The notes under the pieces were generated by a model, which saw only the letters and a list, made by a program, of their open reading frames with translations, was not told where the DNA came from and searched no databases. A stretch of 64,000 nucleotides of DNA from Listeria weihenstephanensis (GTDB lineage: Bacteria; Bacillota; Bacilli; Lactobacillales; Listeriaceae): contig NZ_CP011102.1 in NCBI RefSeq assembly GCF_003534205.1, positions 2,554,036 to 2,618,035 on the forward strand, given 5' to 3'. Below are positions 27,870 to 37,008 of this stretch, in pieces; the first letter of the stretch is position 1; every line of letters starts with the position of its first letter. A program made the position numbers and the translations under genes.

Positions 27870-28267
27870 TATTGCTCCTCCTTGGTCTCAATTTCATCAT
27901 AGATTGTAGCGCAAATAATTTCCCATTCTTCTTTCGATACCGATCGACAAATCGACTCTGCAATAAGCGGTCGTATTTTTTTTCTTAGTTTCGCATAGAA
28001 AGCTTCCGTCGCTTTTTCGATCCCGTCTGGATGAATGACGACTCCTTTTTGGCGATGAATCAAAATATATCCTTCTTGCTTTAAAAGTTGATATGCTTTG
28101 TTTACCGTATGAAAATTGATACCTATATCGCTTGCTAAGCTACGAACGGATGGTAAATCATCACCTGGTTTTAGTTCCTCTTTAGCGATTCCTTCAATAA
28201 TCTGATACATAATTTGTGTGTAAATTGGCTCCTCTGCTTGTAAATCAATCTCGAGTAGCATACGCAC
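27869..28267 (-). CDS. GntR-family regulator, YtrA type
   Basis: A 132-residue protein with a GntR winged helix (YTQIMYQIIEGIAKEELKPG, then LPSVRSLASDIGINFHTVNKAY) and the short C-terminal tail of the YtrA subfamily. Such regulators usually repress their own operon, often linked to cell-envelope stress. It is the first gene of a two-gene operon with the DUF1648 protein. GGGGTG precedes the ATG. Confidence 0.88.
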   Translation of the reverse strand: MRMLLEIDLQAEEPIYTQIMYQIIEGIAKEELKPGDDLPSVRSLASDIGINFHTVNKAYQLLKQEGYILIHRQKGVVIHPDGIEKATEAFYAKLRKKIRPLIAESICRSVSKEEWEIICATIYDEIETKEEQ

Positions 28268-28430
28268 CCCTTCTTCCTACAACTGTTATACATATAGTAT
28301 AACAACTATACAAAATAAGTCAAGTAGGATTACAGTGGTTTTTTGAGCCAGATGATGGTACTATTAAGACTAGTCTACATACTATTACGCTAGAGATGAC
28401 TCCAATTTCTAGCAACGAAAGGGGAACCAT

Positions 28431-29555
28431 ATGAAAATGGCACGTTTTAAAGAGTCCAAATTATTTTTCTGGACGTTAGAAATTCTGGCCTTAGTAGTCA
28501 TCTTATTCGTACTGAACAAGATGAGCTTTATTTTTGCGCCTATTGGGACGATTGTTTCCACGCTTTTCCTTCCCATTATGATCGCTGGCTTTTTATTCTA
28601 TCTGTTCAACCCGCTTGTCATCTTTTTAGAAAAACGTAAAGTTCCAAGAATACTAAGTGTTTTGAGTATTTTTCTTGTTTTTATCGTACTCTTAGTTTTA
28701 GCTGTTGTTCAACTTGGACCTATTTTAGCGGATCAAGTCGCATCACTTGTGAAGGCAGCACCTGAATATTGGACGCAATTCCAGCATTGGTGGGATAATT
28801 TAGTACAAAATAGTAACATAAAAAATATTGATATCAAAGCGGAGATGGAAAAACTCAATATCTCTATTCCAAAGATTTTAGATACGGTTATTGGTAGCTT
28901 AACAGGTAGCATCGGCTTAATTTTTGGCTTTGTATCAAGCTTTGTTATGATTCTCGTAACGGTTCCATTTATTTTATTCTATATGTTTAAAGATGGGCAC
29001 AAGTTCCTCGATTCAAGTGAGAATTTTTTTCCAAAAGGTATTCGTACGGAAGCTCGTGAAATGATTCAAGCGATGAACAAAACGATCTCGACTTATATTT
29101 CAAGTCAGGCCATTGATTGTATGTTTGTCGGTATCTTTACGATGATTGGGTACTTCATTATTGGTGAACCGTATGCTCTTTTATTCGGTCTAATTGCTGG
29201 CGTAACGAATATCATTCCTTATCTTGGGCCATTTATTGGTGCAGCTCCTGCTGTTATCGTGGCTTTGTTCGATTCGCCACTACAAGCGATTCTCGTTATT
29301 GTCGTGGTAACTATTGTGCAACAAATCGACTCTAACTTACTGTCGCCTTACATCATGGGTAAATCGCTATCTATTCACCCACTTACGATTATTATTATTC
29401 TGATCGTTGCGGGTAACTTAGCTGGGATTTTGGGTATGATTCTCGGTGTACCAACGTATGCCGTTGTTAAAACGTTAATCGTGAATCTATCACGACTGAT
29501 AAAATTAAGGCGTGAAGGTATCAAGGCTGAAAATGTTGAGAAACCGGTCGTCTAA
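28431..29555 (+). CDS. AI-2E family (PerM/TqsA-like) membrane transporter
   Basis: A 374-residue membrane protein with about eight helices and the AI-2E family signature region near the end (VVTIVQQIDSNLLSPYIMGKS, GNLAGILGMILGVPTYAV). Members export or leak diverse solutes, including autoinducer-2 and sodium; the substrate here is not known. ATG is preceded by AAAGGGGA. A single-gene unit with a strong terminator. Confidence 0.88.
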   Translation: MKMARFKESKLFFWTLEILALVVILFVLNKMSFIFAPIGTIVSTLFLPIMIAGFLFYLFNPLVIFLEKRKVPRILSVLSIFLVFIVLLVLAVVQLGPILADQVASLVKAAPEYWTQFQHWWDNLVQNSNIKNIDIKAEMEKLNISIPKILDTVIGSLTGSIGLIFGFVSSFVMILVTVPFILFYMFKDGHKFLDSSENFFPKGIRTEAREMIQAMNKTISTYISSQAIDCMFVGIFTMIGYFIIGEPYALLFGLIAGVTNIIPYLGPFIGAAPAVIVALFDSPLQAILVIVVVTIVQQIDSNLLSPYIMGKSLSIHPLTIIIILIVAGNLAGILGMILGVPTYAVVKTLIVNLSRLIKLRREGIKAENVEKPVV

Positions 29556-29563
29556 AAAATAAG

Positions 29564-29617
29564 AAAAAGCGCTGAGGCAAAAGAGTTATTTAAAAACTCC
29601 TTGCACCAGCGCTTTTT
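29564..29617. terminator. Bidirectional terminator between the AI-2E gene and the CPBP gene
   Basis: AAAAAGCGCTG pairs with CAGCGCTTTTT, with a second pairing (GAGTT/AACTC) in the loop. Lies between the + strand transporter and the convergent protease gene. Confidence 0.85.
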
Positions 29618-30457
29618 TTAATTTTTGGCGGTTCGTATTTTTATTACTAATATAATGGTGAAAATAATCAGGATAAAAACGCTAACGGCACTGCCTTCTA
29701 TTCCAAAAGCGCCTCCTGTTAGCCAATCGCCCGAACTGCTATTCTTTTTTATTTCAAGCAAGCTCGTTCCAAACGATCCACCGGAAACTTCGAAGCCAAA
29801 AATATTCCCTTGAAGTAAGTTCCATGTGAAATGAAATCCGATAGCGGCCCATAGAGATTGAAATACTTCATAAATGAGCGCCAATACGACTCCTGCTAAA
29901 AAGATATTCAACATTGGCCATAGAGAGCCCCAAACTGCTGGATTTGCCGCGTGCATCAGTGCGAATAAGATGGAAGATACGATAATACCAATTGGCATCG
30001 TGTACCTTGTTTTGACTAAATTATAAATATATCCTCTTGAAAAAAGTTCCTCCCCAAGGGCAACGAGCAAAAATAGGACAACTGCTCTCCAAAACGAGGC
30101 GTCGGCTAATATGTGATGTATCGCAACGACCTTCACGCCACCGAACAACCAAATAATAAGAAAACTAGCGGTTATTGCAAGAATACCAAGTAAAGCACCG
30201 ATTCCCATATTTTTAAAACTATGTGCATGACGCAGCTTTAATGAAAAATACCGTTTCTCTTTAAACGAATAATATAGAATAATTGCCGGAATAATCATCG
30301 CCACTGGTGTAAATATTTCTGCCATTTCCATGATAACATCCGTTGTACCCAAAAAGATCGCTATCACATACATGACACCGATCAATAGGGCAGTTGACAC
30401 GAACATACCCACCAGTAATAGAGCTATCTTTCCACTAACTTCCCCTAACTTCTTCAT
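29618..30457 (-). CDS. CPBP family intramembrane metalloprotease
   Basis: A 279-residue membrane protein of the CPBP/Abi family. The catalytic motifs are GEELFSRGYIYN (EE-x3-R), FALMHAANP and GFHFTWN. Members are prenyl-protease-like and in Firmicutes are often linked to bacteriocin immunity. It is 10 bases downstream of the sensor kinase gene, so it belongs to the RR-ABC-kinase operon and may share its protective role. Confidence 0.85.
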   Translation of the reverse strand: MKKLGEVSGKIALLLVGMFVSTALLIGVMYVIAIFLGTTDVIMEMAEIFTPVAMIIPAIILYYSFKEKRYFSLKLRHAHSFKNMGIGALLGILAITASFLIIWLFGGVKVVAIHHILADASFWRAVVLFLLVALGEELFSRGYIYNLVKTRYTMPIGIIVSSILFALMHAANPAVWGSLWPMLNIFLAGVVLALIYEVFQSLWAAIGFHFTWNLLQGNIFGFEVSGGSFGTSLLEIKKNSSSGDWLTGGAFGIEGSAVSVFILIIFTIILVIKIRTAKN

Positions 30458-30467
30458 AAAATCCCCC

Positions 30468-31352
30468 TTATTTGAATACCACTGTAAACGTCAAAATGCT
30501 GTCCTCAAAATCCACCGCAAAACTGGCGCCAGATTTTTTCGCTAACAAGTCGATGATTGCTAAGCCAAGACCAGTATTGTTACCACTTCGAACGCGATCT
30601 GCTGTATAGAATCGTTCAATTAATCGCGGTATATCTGCGTCCGTCAAATGACTGGCTTGATTGGCAAATGATAACCTAGCTTTTCCTTGTTGCGTTGTGA
30701 GCGATATTTTCATCGGGCCTTCTCCGTGTTTCAGCATATTCGAAATAAAGTTGTCCACCATTCGTTGTAACGCCTTATAATCTGCATTTATTTTAATACC
30801 AGGCTCCATCTCAAGTTCTGGTTGGACGCCTTTTTTCGAAAAATCTTCATAATAAGAGGCCACTGCTTCTGTTACAAAATTAGATAAATCAATCGATTCT
30901 AAGTGTAACTTCCCTTCATCGCTTGATAACTTCGATAAAACAAAGAAATTTTCAACGAGTTCGGTCAGGGTTTGGATTTTATTTTTGATGATGAGGCTAT
31001 ACTTCTCGCGTTCTTCTGGTGTCAATGTGTCGCGCTCCATGAGTTGTAAATAGCCAGATAAAGAGGTTAGCGGTGTTCTTAAGTCGTGGGAAACATTTTC
31101 AATTGTCTCCCGCAACTCTTTATTTAACATTTGGAATTTACGTTCCGTTTTCGATTTTGCGTCTAATAATTCGTTGACAGTGAGGAGTAGTTGCCTAACT
31201 TCTGGTGAAGCAATGTCCATGGTTAGCTGCTCATTGGAGCCTCGTCGCCTCGCGATATCTTTAATTTTTGCGGTTGTTGTTCGCAGTTGTTTCTTTATTA
31301 GAAATATCCAACCGAGCAAAATGACAATAACAACTCCTAAAATATAAACCAC
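30468..31352 (-). CDS. Sensor histidine kinase
   Basis: A 294-residue kinase with one short N-terminal helix (residues 3-18) and no extracellular sensor domain. The H box is NVSHDLRTPLTSL, and the G box is NTGLGLAI. Kinases of this small type usually sense through a partner transporter, here the ABC genes upstream. The partner regulator is probably the response regulator at 33726-34409. The start is GTG with GGGGAGTGGAG upstream. Confidence 0.88.
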   Translation of the reverse strand: MVYILGVVIVILLGWIFLIKKQLRTTTAKIKDIARRRGSNEQLTMDIASPEVRQLLLTVNELLDAKSKTERKFQMLNKELRETIENVSHDLRTPLTSLSGYLQLMERDTLTPEEREKYSLIIKNKIQTLTELVENFFVLSKLSSDEGKLHLESIDLSNFVTEAVASYYEDFSKKGVQPELEMEPGIKINADYKALQRMVDNFISNMLKHGEGPMKISLTTQQGKARLSFANQASHLTDADIPRLIERFYTADRVRSGNNTGLGLAIIDLLAKKSGASFAVDFEDSILTFTVVFK

Positions 31353-31389
31353 AGCGCTCCACTCCCCTCTCTGCCTTTATTTTAACATA

Positions 31390-32190
31390 TTACTTGATCT
31401 CTTTATAGCGGAAAACCAACCAACCTAAAATCGTAAATATGACCATGTACGCGATTCCTGTTAGTATATTCGTTGTGATCGCGTGCTGACTTAAGGTTGA
31501 TAGATCTGACATCACGCCAATTTTGCTGAATAGGAACATGTCTTTAATGATCGTCCATTTTGGTAGGAAAACATTGACTAGGTTCTTAATAATCGTTTCG
31601 CTGAATAAAAATACAAGAATGTACGTCACGATTGCGATGCTTTCTTTTGGAATGATGATGAATAGGAAAAAACCAATTGTGATTAGCGCCAGATATAGCG
31701 GTAATTGAGCCAACATGCTAAGTACTAATGCGCCAAAATCAAGATGTCCGACAAAAAGCTGTGCGGAAATTCCAATCGCCATTGTGTATACGACTAACAT
31801 TAATGCTCCGACTGCCCAACCTGTTGCCAATTTTGAAAAGTAGAAAGTTGTGCGTGATACGCCTGATACGAGTACATTCTTTGCTACGCCTGCCGAGAAT
31901 TCAATGCTCCATAGGTTCGAGAATATCGAGATGAACGCCATCGCTAGTACAATGGTAAATGACAACATAATTTGCGCGACCTGTGTTCCAGTAAGCATTT
32001 GAGTAAGTATATCCTTGTCTGCCGTGGTAAGCTCCGTTCCGCCTTCTGCCGATAAAGAAATCCAATCCACATTTAGCGCAAGGTATATCAGCCCTGAGAC
32101 AGCTATCGCGATGATGATCAGTGTCGCGAACGGCATCCACATCTTCCCTTTTGTTAATCGATACGTATCTGCTCTCATTAATCCCATCAT
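31390..32190 (-). CDS. ABC-2 type transporter permease
   Basis: A 266-residue membrane protein with six predicted helices, a large loop after the first helix, and the layout of lantibiotic/bacitracin-protection permeases (BcrB/SpaE-like). It starts 4 bases before the ATPase gene stops and is followed by the histidine kinase. It probably exports a cell-envelope-active peptide, which is inferred from context only. Confidence 0.82.
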   Translation of the reverse strand: MMGLMRADTYRLTKGKMWMPFATLIIIAIAVSGLIYLALNVDWISLSAEGGTELTTADKDILTQMLTGTQVAQIMLSFTIVLAMAFISIFSNLWSIEFSAGVAKNVLVSGVSRTTFYFSKLATGWAVGALMLVVYTMAIGISAQLFVGHLDFGALVLSMLAQLPLYLALITIGFFLFIIIPKESIAIVTYILVFLFSETIIKNLVNVFLPKWTIIKDMFLFSKIGVMSDLSTLSQHAITTNILTGIAYMVIFTILGWLVFRYKEIK

Positions 32191-33119
32191 TTGTCTTCTC
32201 CTCCAATTAAATCAATAAAGTATTCTTCCAAATTCGCCTCTACGACTTTTAGTTCGGTAATAATAATCCCCGCGTCAAACATCACTTGGCTAATGCGCTC
32301 TGGGTGATCGATAAAATCGAAAATTCGGATACTGCCGTCGCTATGCACTTCATATTGATGCACTTCGAGAAAACTCTCCAAATGCATGACCGCTGCCTCT
32401 TTATTCACGGTTTTCAGAACAAGATAACGTCTGCTTTCCGATTCTAATTCTTCTTTTGAAAGCTCCTTCACCAGTCGTCCATTATTGATAATACCGTAAC
32501 GGTTGGCTACTAGCGCTAATTCTGTCAAAATATGACTTGAGATAAAAACAGTTGTTCCGTATGCCTCATTTAATTTTAAAATAATGTTACGAATTTCGAT
32601 AATTCCCATTGGGTCAAGACCGTTAATTGGCTCATCTAGAATGAGGAAATCTGGTTGGTGCAAAATAGCAAGTGCGATACCAAGACGTTGCTTCATTCCC
32701 ATTGAAAAATTACGATATTTCTTGCGTCCTGTATTTTCTAAGCCGACAAATTCTAATACTTCGTCGATACGTTTTTTATCTGGAATTCCTTTTTGGAGGA
32801 TGTAATAGTTAAGGTTCTGATAGGCCGTTAAATTTGGATATAAAGACGGGCCTTCAATGACCGCTCCCATACGTTTGCGTGCGAGTTTAATGTCTTTCGG
32901 GTGGCTGGAATCGAATAACGCGATGTCCCCGCCGTTTGTATGCATTAAATCTGTAATTAGACGAATAAAGGTTGTTTTACCTGCGCCATTCTTACCGATG
33001 AAGCCGTATATATCCCCCTTTTGAACCGTCATGTTGACATGATCCACTGCATAATTGTTACCAAATTTCTTTGAAAGTGCCGCTGTTTCTAGAACTATTT
33101 CTCTCATTTTATTATTCAT
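32187..33119 (-). CDS. ABC transporter ATPase, BcrA type
   Basis: A 310-residue ATPase with Walker A GKNGAGKTT, signature FSMGMKQR and Walker B FLILDEPINGLDP. The sequence resembles bacitracin/lantibiotic-protection ATPases (BcrA, SpaF). It is translationally coupled to the permease. A tandem 11-base repeat upstream (33204-33225) looks like a binding site for the OmpR-type regulator encoded beyond the repeat pair. The exact start among ATG codons at 33119 and 33107 is uncertain. Confidence 0.9.
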   Translation of the reverse strand: MNNKMREIVLETAALSKKFGNNYAVDHVNMTVQKGDIYGFIGKNGAGKTTFIRLITDLMHTNGGDIALFDSSHPKDIKLARKRMGAVIEGPSLYPNLTAYQNLNYYILQKGIPDKKRIDEVLEFVGLENTGRKKYRNFSMGMKQRLGIALAILHQPDFLILDEPINGLDPMGIIEIRNIILKLNEAYGTTVFISSHILTELALVANRYGIINNGRLVKELSKEELESESRRYLVLKTVNKEAAVMHLESFLEVHQYEVHSDGSIRIFDFIDHPERISQVMFDAGIIITELKVVEANLEEYFIDLIGGEDK

Positions 33120-33203
33120 TCCCTTCTTGGTTTTTGATTGCGTATTTGATTGCTTCTTTTCGATAACCTAACTATAACTTGGAAGTCTCAAGTTTTTATG
33201 AAT

Positions 33204-33225
33204 GAAAACTTAAGGAAACATTAAG
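33204..33225 (-). promoter_or_regulatory. Tandem 11-mer, probable response-regulator site
   Basis: On the + strand GAAAACTTAAG is followed directly by GAAACATTAAG (9 of 11 identical). Head-to-tail 11-base repeats are typical of OmpR-family regulator boxes. It lies about 80 bases ahead of the ATPase gene; a TTGAGA hexamer follows at 33186-33191 on the - strand. Confidence 0.55.
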
Positions 33226-33230
33226 AAGTG

Positions 33231-33348
33231 CTGAGACAGCCCGTTAGGCCCGAAAAAATTTGTTAGGGGGCGCAGTAAAAGTCCTCTTTTGACTTTTGCG
33301 GAGGCCACGAAAATTTCGAGGGACTGGCTGTCGAAGCTGGATCGCGAG
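33231..33348 (+). repeat. Structured repeat, copy L
   Basis: A 118-base element beginning ACAGCCCGTTAG and containing TTAGGGGGCGCAG. Predicted stems: GACAGCC (33235-33241) with GGCTGTC (33326-33332); GG-CCC (33247-33251) with GGGAC (33320-33324), one mismatch; and a hairpin AAAAGTC-CTCTTTT-GACTTTT (33277-33297). About 80% identical to copy R at 33603-33720, which is inverted. Confidence 0.85.
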
Positions 33349-33509
33349 ATTGGGATGCACAACTGAACAGATAATTCCCGCTGATGTGATGAGTGGTGTG
33401 AACAATTGCAAAACTAAGAAAAAAGTAGCAAACGAGCCAAAGAATTTAGAATTAGCTGGATTTTTGATGGAGGGATTTTTTCTCTAAGTTTTTTAAGCTA
33501 AGTACAAAT

Positions 33510-33546
33510 AAAGCCAAGAAAAGATGGTTGCTCTCTTCTCGGCTTT
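33510..33546. terminator. Hairpin between the two structured repeats
   Basis: AAAGCCAAGAAAAG pairs imperfectly with CTCTTCTCGGCTTT, followed by GTTTCG on the + strand. It may be a terminator inside the inserted segment; no open reading frame of note lies between the repeat copies. Confidence 0.45.
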
Positions 33547-33602
33547 GTTTCGTATAATGGATTTGTGCTGTCTCTGGTTTTGGTTTGGGTCATGTTTGGC
33601 CG

Positions 33603-33720
33603 CCTTCGGATCTAGCTCCAACAGCCAGATCCTCGAAATTTTCGGTGCCTCCGAAAAATCCAGGAGAGGGATTTATCTGCGCCCCCTAACAAATTTTGTC
33701 GGATCTAACGGGCTGTTTCC
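33603..33720 (-). repeat. Structured repeat, copy R
   Basis: The inverted partner of copy L, read on the - strand. Stems: AACAGCC (33711-33717 complement) with GGCTGTT (33620-33626 complement); GATCC with GGATC (33701-33705 and 33628-33632); hairpin AAATCC-CTCTCCT-GGATTT (33656-33674). Compared with copy L, the stems are kept by paired base changes. It begins six bases past the response-regulator stop codon. Confidence 0.85.
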
Positions 33721-33725
33721 GCTTT

Positions 33726-34409
33726 TCAATTTTTCATTTTAAACCCAATCCCCCAAACCGTCTCCACAAACTCTTGCTCTGGCGCCACTTTTCCTAGCTT
33801 TCCGCGAATATTACTCATATGTACATTCACAGTGTTTTCATCAATGAACTCCGTCTCGCCCCAAACGGATGCGAAGATGTTCTCTTTTGTGAAAACTTTA
33901 CTTGGGTTGCTAATCAATAATTGTAATATACCAAATTCACGTGCTGTCAGTCTTATTTCTGTTCCTTCGTATTGTGCGCTATAACGATCTGTTGATAACG
34001 ATAATCCTTTCCAAGTTAACGATTTCTCCTCAACTGGTGCTGTCCCCGCTTTGCGCAACTGTACTTCTACTCGTGCCAGTAATTCTTCTATATCAAACGG
34101 TTTTGTCATATAATCGCTTGCTCCGAGTTTTAATAGCTCCACTTTGTCCATCACTGTATTTTTAGCTGATATAACGATAATCGGTACGGCTTGTTTGGCG
34201 GTGATTTCCGCAATGAGCTCCTCGCCTGTCATTCCTGGGAGCATCAAATCGCACAGTAACAGGTCAAATGTTTCGCTATTCCAATATAATTTCGCCTCGG
34301 TGCCTGAAAACGCTTGTGTGACCGTGTAGCCTTCGCGCGTTAACACATCTGAAATAAGGTGGTTGATATCATTGTCATCTTCTGCAATCAAAATTTTTCC
34401 TAAGTTCAT
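33726..34409 (-). CDS. OmpR-family response regulator
   Basis: A 227-residue response regulator with a receiver domain (phospho-acceptor Asp in LLLCDLMLPGMTGEE, about residue 53; Lys in TKPFDIEELL) and an OmpR winged helix (LTAREFGILQLL, ENTVNVHMSNIRGKLG, ETVWGIGFKM). It probably pairs with the kinase at 30468-31352; both are in the same orientation but separated by the repeat pair and the ABC genes. It likely activates the ABC operon through the tandem 11-mer at 33204-33225. Confidence 0.92.
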   Translation of the reverse strand: MNLGKILIAEDDNDINHLISDVLTREGYTVTQAFSGTEAKLYWNSETFDLLLCDLMLPGMTGEELIAEITAKQAVPIIVISAKNTVMDKVELLKLGASDYMTKPFDIEELLARVEVQLRKAGTAPVEEKSLTWKGLSLSTDRYSAQYEGTEIRLTAREFGILQLLISNPSKVFTKENIFASVWGETEFIDENTVNVHMSNIRGKLGKVAPEQEFVETVWGIGFKMKN

Positions 34410-34460
34410 GAATTCACGCCCCTTCTTTCCTCTATATTCTCATAATTATCCTAAAATCGC

Positions 34461-34494
34461 AAAAAAAGATAGCGATGCGAAAAACACCACTACC
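34461..34494 (-). terminator. Terminator after the esterase gene
   Basis: On the - strand GGTAGTGGTG pairs with CGCATCGCTATC through several G-U pairs (34468-34494), then TTTTTTT (34461-34467). It lies just after the esterase stop. Confidence 0.75.
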
Positions 34495-34503
34495 TTCTTC
34501 TGA

Positions 34504-35556
34504 TTATATTTTCTCTTCTAAGAACTCACTGATTAATTCAAACGTTTCGTCTGTCGCAGCGGAAGGTGTATTCATGAAATCATGTGGTACCTTCTCAAAG
34601 CGCTTAGCAAACACTGGTACGCCAGCATCTTTTAGCTTTTTAGCATATCCTTCGCCTTGATCGCGCAATGGATCGTATTCAGCGGTTGCAATGAATGCTG
34701 CTGGTAATTCCGATGCATCTTTCGTACGGATCGGAGCAACTAGTGGATCATATTTACGATCTGTTGCGCCAGATAAGTAAAGCTTGAAGTATTTATCAAG
34801 CGATTCTTTTGTCAAAACATAGCCCTCTGCAAACTCGTCCATCGAAGGATATAATACCGAAGCATCTCGTGAGAAAATATCAACTGGTGGATATAGCAAA
34901 ATTTGCTTCGTGATATTTGGTGTTCCTTTTGATTTAGCTAATTGAGAAACAACGGCAGCAATATTACCACCAGCGCTATCACCTGCTACAACGATTTCAT
35001 TGGATTTAGAACGCAAGCTTGTTAAGTGTTTTGAAATCCAGACAAGTGTCGCATATGCATCTTCAATCGCTGCTGGGAAAGGATTTTCTGGTGCTAAACG
35101 ATAATCTACTGAAATAACGCGATAGCCTGTTGTTTGCACTAATCTACGCGCAATACCATCTGTTGTTTGTACGCTACCAGTAACGAAACCGCCACCGTGA
35201 AAATAAACCATCAATGGGTATGGGCCGTCTACTTCTGGAGAATAAATACGCAGGTTGATTTTGCCGCCTGGACCGTCAATTTTTTTGTTTTCAATTTCGC
35301 CAACTTCAATTTCTTTAGCTGCTGGAAGTGCTTTTTGAGCTAAGCGAATGTATTTATAACGCGAATCTACATCCGAAAGTGGCGCTGTCTTTTTCACATA
35401 ATCTTGCGCTGCTTCTTCTAAGTTGTCGAGTACTTTAGGATCGTATTCCCGTTTACCAACTGCTTTCTTATAGATGAAGAAAATCACAACTAGTGGTAAT
35501 AACACGACGCTGACAATAATAACACCAATCCATTTTAATATCTGTTTCAATGACAC
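34504..35556 (-). CDS. Alpha/beta hydrolase, HSL/GDXG-type esterase
   Basis: A 350-residue protein with an N-terminal membrane helix (about residues 8-28) and an alpha/beta hydrolase domain. The oxyanion motif YFHGGGFVTGS, nucleophile VVAGDSAGGN, an acid in TAEYDPLRDQG and the final His in KVPHDFMN match hormone-sensitive-lipase-type esterases. It should hydrolyse short acyl esters at the membrane; the substrate is unknown. A single-gene unit with its own terminator. Confidence 0.88.
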   Translation of the reverse strand: MSLKQILKWIGVIIVSVVLLPLVVIFFIYKKAVGKREYDPKVLDNLEEAAQDYVKKTAPLSDVDSRYKYIRLAQKALPAAKEIEVGEIENKKIDGPGGKINLRIYSPEVDGPYPLMVYFHGGGFVTGSVQTTDGIARRLVQTTGYRVISVDYRLAPENPFPAAIEDAYATLVWISKHLTSLRSKSNEIVVAGDSAGGNIAAVVSQLAKSKGTPNITKQILLYPPVDIFSRDASVLYPSMDEFAEGYVLTKESLDKYFKLYLSGATDRKYDPLVAPIRTKDASELPAAFIATAEYDPLRDQGEGYAKKLKDAGVPVFAKRFEKVPHDFMNTPSAATDETFELISEFLEEKI

Positions 35557-35694
35557 TCACTCCTCATATATATTCTCAGTAATTCACCCTTTTAGTATAG
35601 CAGTTTTGAAAAATTTTAACCAATTTATAGGTCGGGAAAACACGCAAGTTGATGCGATTTCCGTTTCTAGATATCGGATATTTAAACATATTTA

Positions 35695-35731
35695 TGAATA
35701 AATATAAATAAAATAGTTGAATTTCTATTCG
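35695..35731. promoter_or_regulatory. Two ARG-box-like sites upstream of argG
   Basis: TGAATAAATATAAATA (35695-35710) and TGAATTTCTATTCG (35718-35731) resemble the ArgR/AhrC operator (TGAAT-N-ATTCA type). The second overlaps the -35 box of the argG promoter, so arginine should repress the operon through ArgR. Confidence 0.5.
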
Positions 35732-35745
35732 TATGATGGTATTAT
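35717..35745 (+). promoter_or_regulatory. argGH promoter
   Basis: TTGAAT (35717-35722), 17 bases, TATTAT (35740-35745), 45 bases ahead of the argG start. Confidence 0.75.
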
Positions 35746-35790
35746 TAGTTTTATCGAAATGTATAATTATTAATAAAAGGGGATGTAGAG

Positions 35791-37005
35791 ATGACAAAAG
35801 AAAAAATCGTTCTTGCTTATTCTGGTGGTTTAGATACCTCCGTTGCCATTCAATGGTTGGCCGAAGAAAATTATGACGTGATTGCATGTTGTTTAGACGT
35901 TGGCGAAGGAAAAGACTTGGAATTTATTAAAGAAAAGGCGATTCAAGTTGGTGCTTCTGCCTCCTATACAATTGATGCGCGCGAGGAATTTGCGGAAGAT
36001 TTTGCTTTAATCGCTCTGCAGGCCCACGCTTATTATGAAGGAAAGTATCCGCTGATTTCAGCACTTTCTCGTCCGTTGATTGCGAAAAAACTCGTGGAAG
36101 TCGCTAGACAAGAAGGCGCAGCCGCTATCGCTCACGGTTGTACTGGAAAAGGAAATGACCAAGTTCGTTTCGAAGTGGCAATCAACGCCCTAGCACCTGA
36201 TTTGAAAGTCGTTGCGCCCGTTCGTGACTGGAAATGGTCGCGGGAAGAAGAAATCGAATACGCGCAAAAACATAATATTCCGGTTCCGATTGACCTCGAT
36301 AATCCGTTTTCTATCGATCAAAACTTGTGGGGACGTTCCAATGAGTGTGGCGTTCTAGAAAATCCGTGGGTTGCACCGCCAGAAGCCGCGTATGACTTGA
36401 CGGTTGCCCTAGAAGATACGCCAAATACACCAGAAATCATCGAAATCGAGTTTTTAGCTGGGGTTCCGGTTGCTTTGAACGGTGAGTCACTGAGCCTAGC
36501 TGTTCTGATTCAAAAATTAAACAAGATTGCCGGCGCGCACGGTGTTGGTAGGATTGATCATATTGAAAATCGTCTTGTCGGCATTAAATCACGCGAAGTT
36601 TACGAGTGCCCTGCTGCGGTTGCCCTAATTACGGCGCATAAAGAGCTAGAAGATTTGACGTTTGTTCGTGAAGTCGCGCATTTCAAACCGGTAATCGAGC
36701 AGAAAATCAGCGAAGTTATCTACAACGCGCTTTGGTTCTCACCGCTTACAAGTTCGCTCGTAGCCTTCTTGAAAGATACGCAAAAATATGTGAACGGTAC
36801 GATTCGGATGAAACTTTTCAAAGGTCATGCGATTGTGGAAGGTCGTAAATCGCCGAATTCATTGTATGACGAGAACTTGGCCACGTACACTTCGGCGGAT
36901 ACATTCGACCAAGATGCAGCGGTTGGATTCATCAAACTTTGGGGCTTGCCAACGAAAGTTAGCGCAGAAGTCAACTCAAAATTAAACGCGAAAACAGAGG
37001 TGTAA
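35791..37005 (+). CDS. argG: Argininosuccinate synthase
   Basis: ArgG joins citrulline and aspartate with ATP to give argininosuccinate, the penultimate step of arginine synthesis. The 404-residue protein has the ATP pyrophosphatase loop [14 protein letters not shown] and the conserved [14 protein letters not shown]. Start ATG follows AAAAGGGGATG. It lies 3 bases before argH, forming a two-gene operon under ARG-box control. No other arginine genes are in the window, and ornithine-to-citrulline steps must be elsewhere. Confidence 0.97.
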   Translation: MTKEKIVLAYSGGLDTSVAIQWLAEENYDVIACCLDVGEGKDLEFIKEKAIQVGASASYTIDAREEFAEDFALIALQAHAYYEGKYPLISALSRPLIAKKLVEVARQEGAAAIAHGCTGKGNDQVRFEVAINALAPDLKVVAPVRDWKWSREEEIEYAQKHNIPVPIDLDNPFSIDQNLWGRSNECGVLENPWVAPPEAAYDLTVALEDTPNTPEIIEIEFLAGVPVALNGESLSLAVLIQKLNKIAGAHGVGRIDHIENRLVGIKSREVYECPAAVALITAHKELEDLTFVREVAHFKPVIEQKISEVIYNALWFSPLTSSLVAFLKDTQKYVNGTIRMKLFKGHAIVEGRKSPNSLYDENLATYTSADTFDQDAAVGFIKLWGLPTKVSAEVNSKLNAKTEV

Positions 37006-37008
37006 ACA

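Noticed and set aside
33296-33487. 63-codon frame inside the structured repeat region
   Set aside because: No ribosome site; it runs through repeat copy L and has no conserved features.
35557-35790. Riboswitch or T-box upstream of argG
   Set aside because: The promoter is only 45 bases from the start codon, leaving no room; ARG-box-like sites explain the control better.
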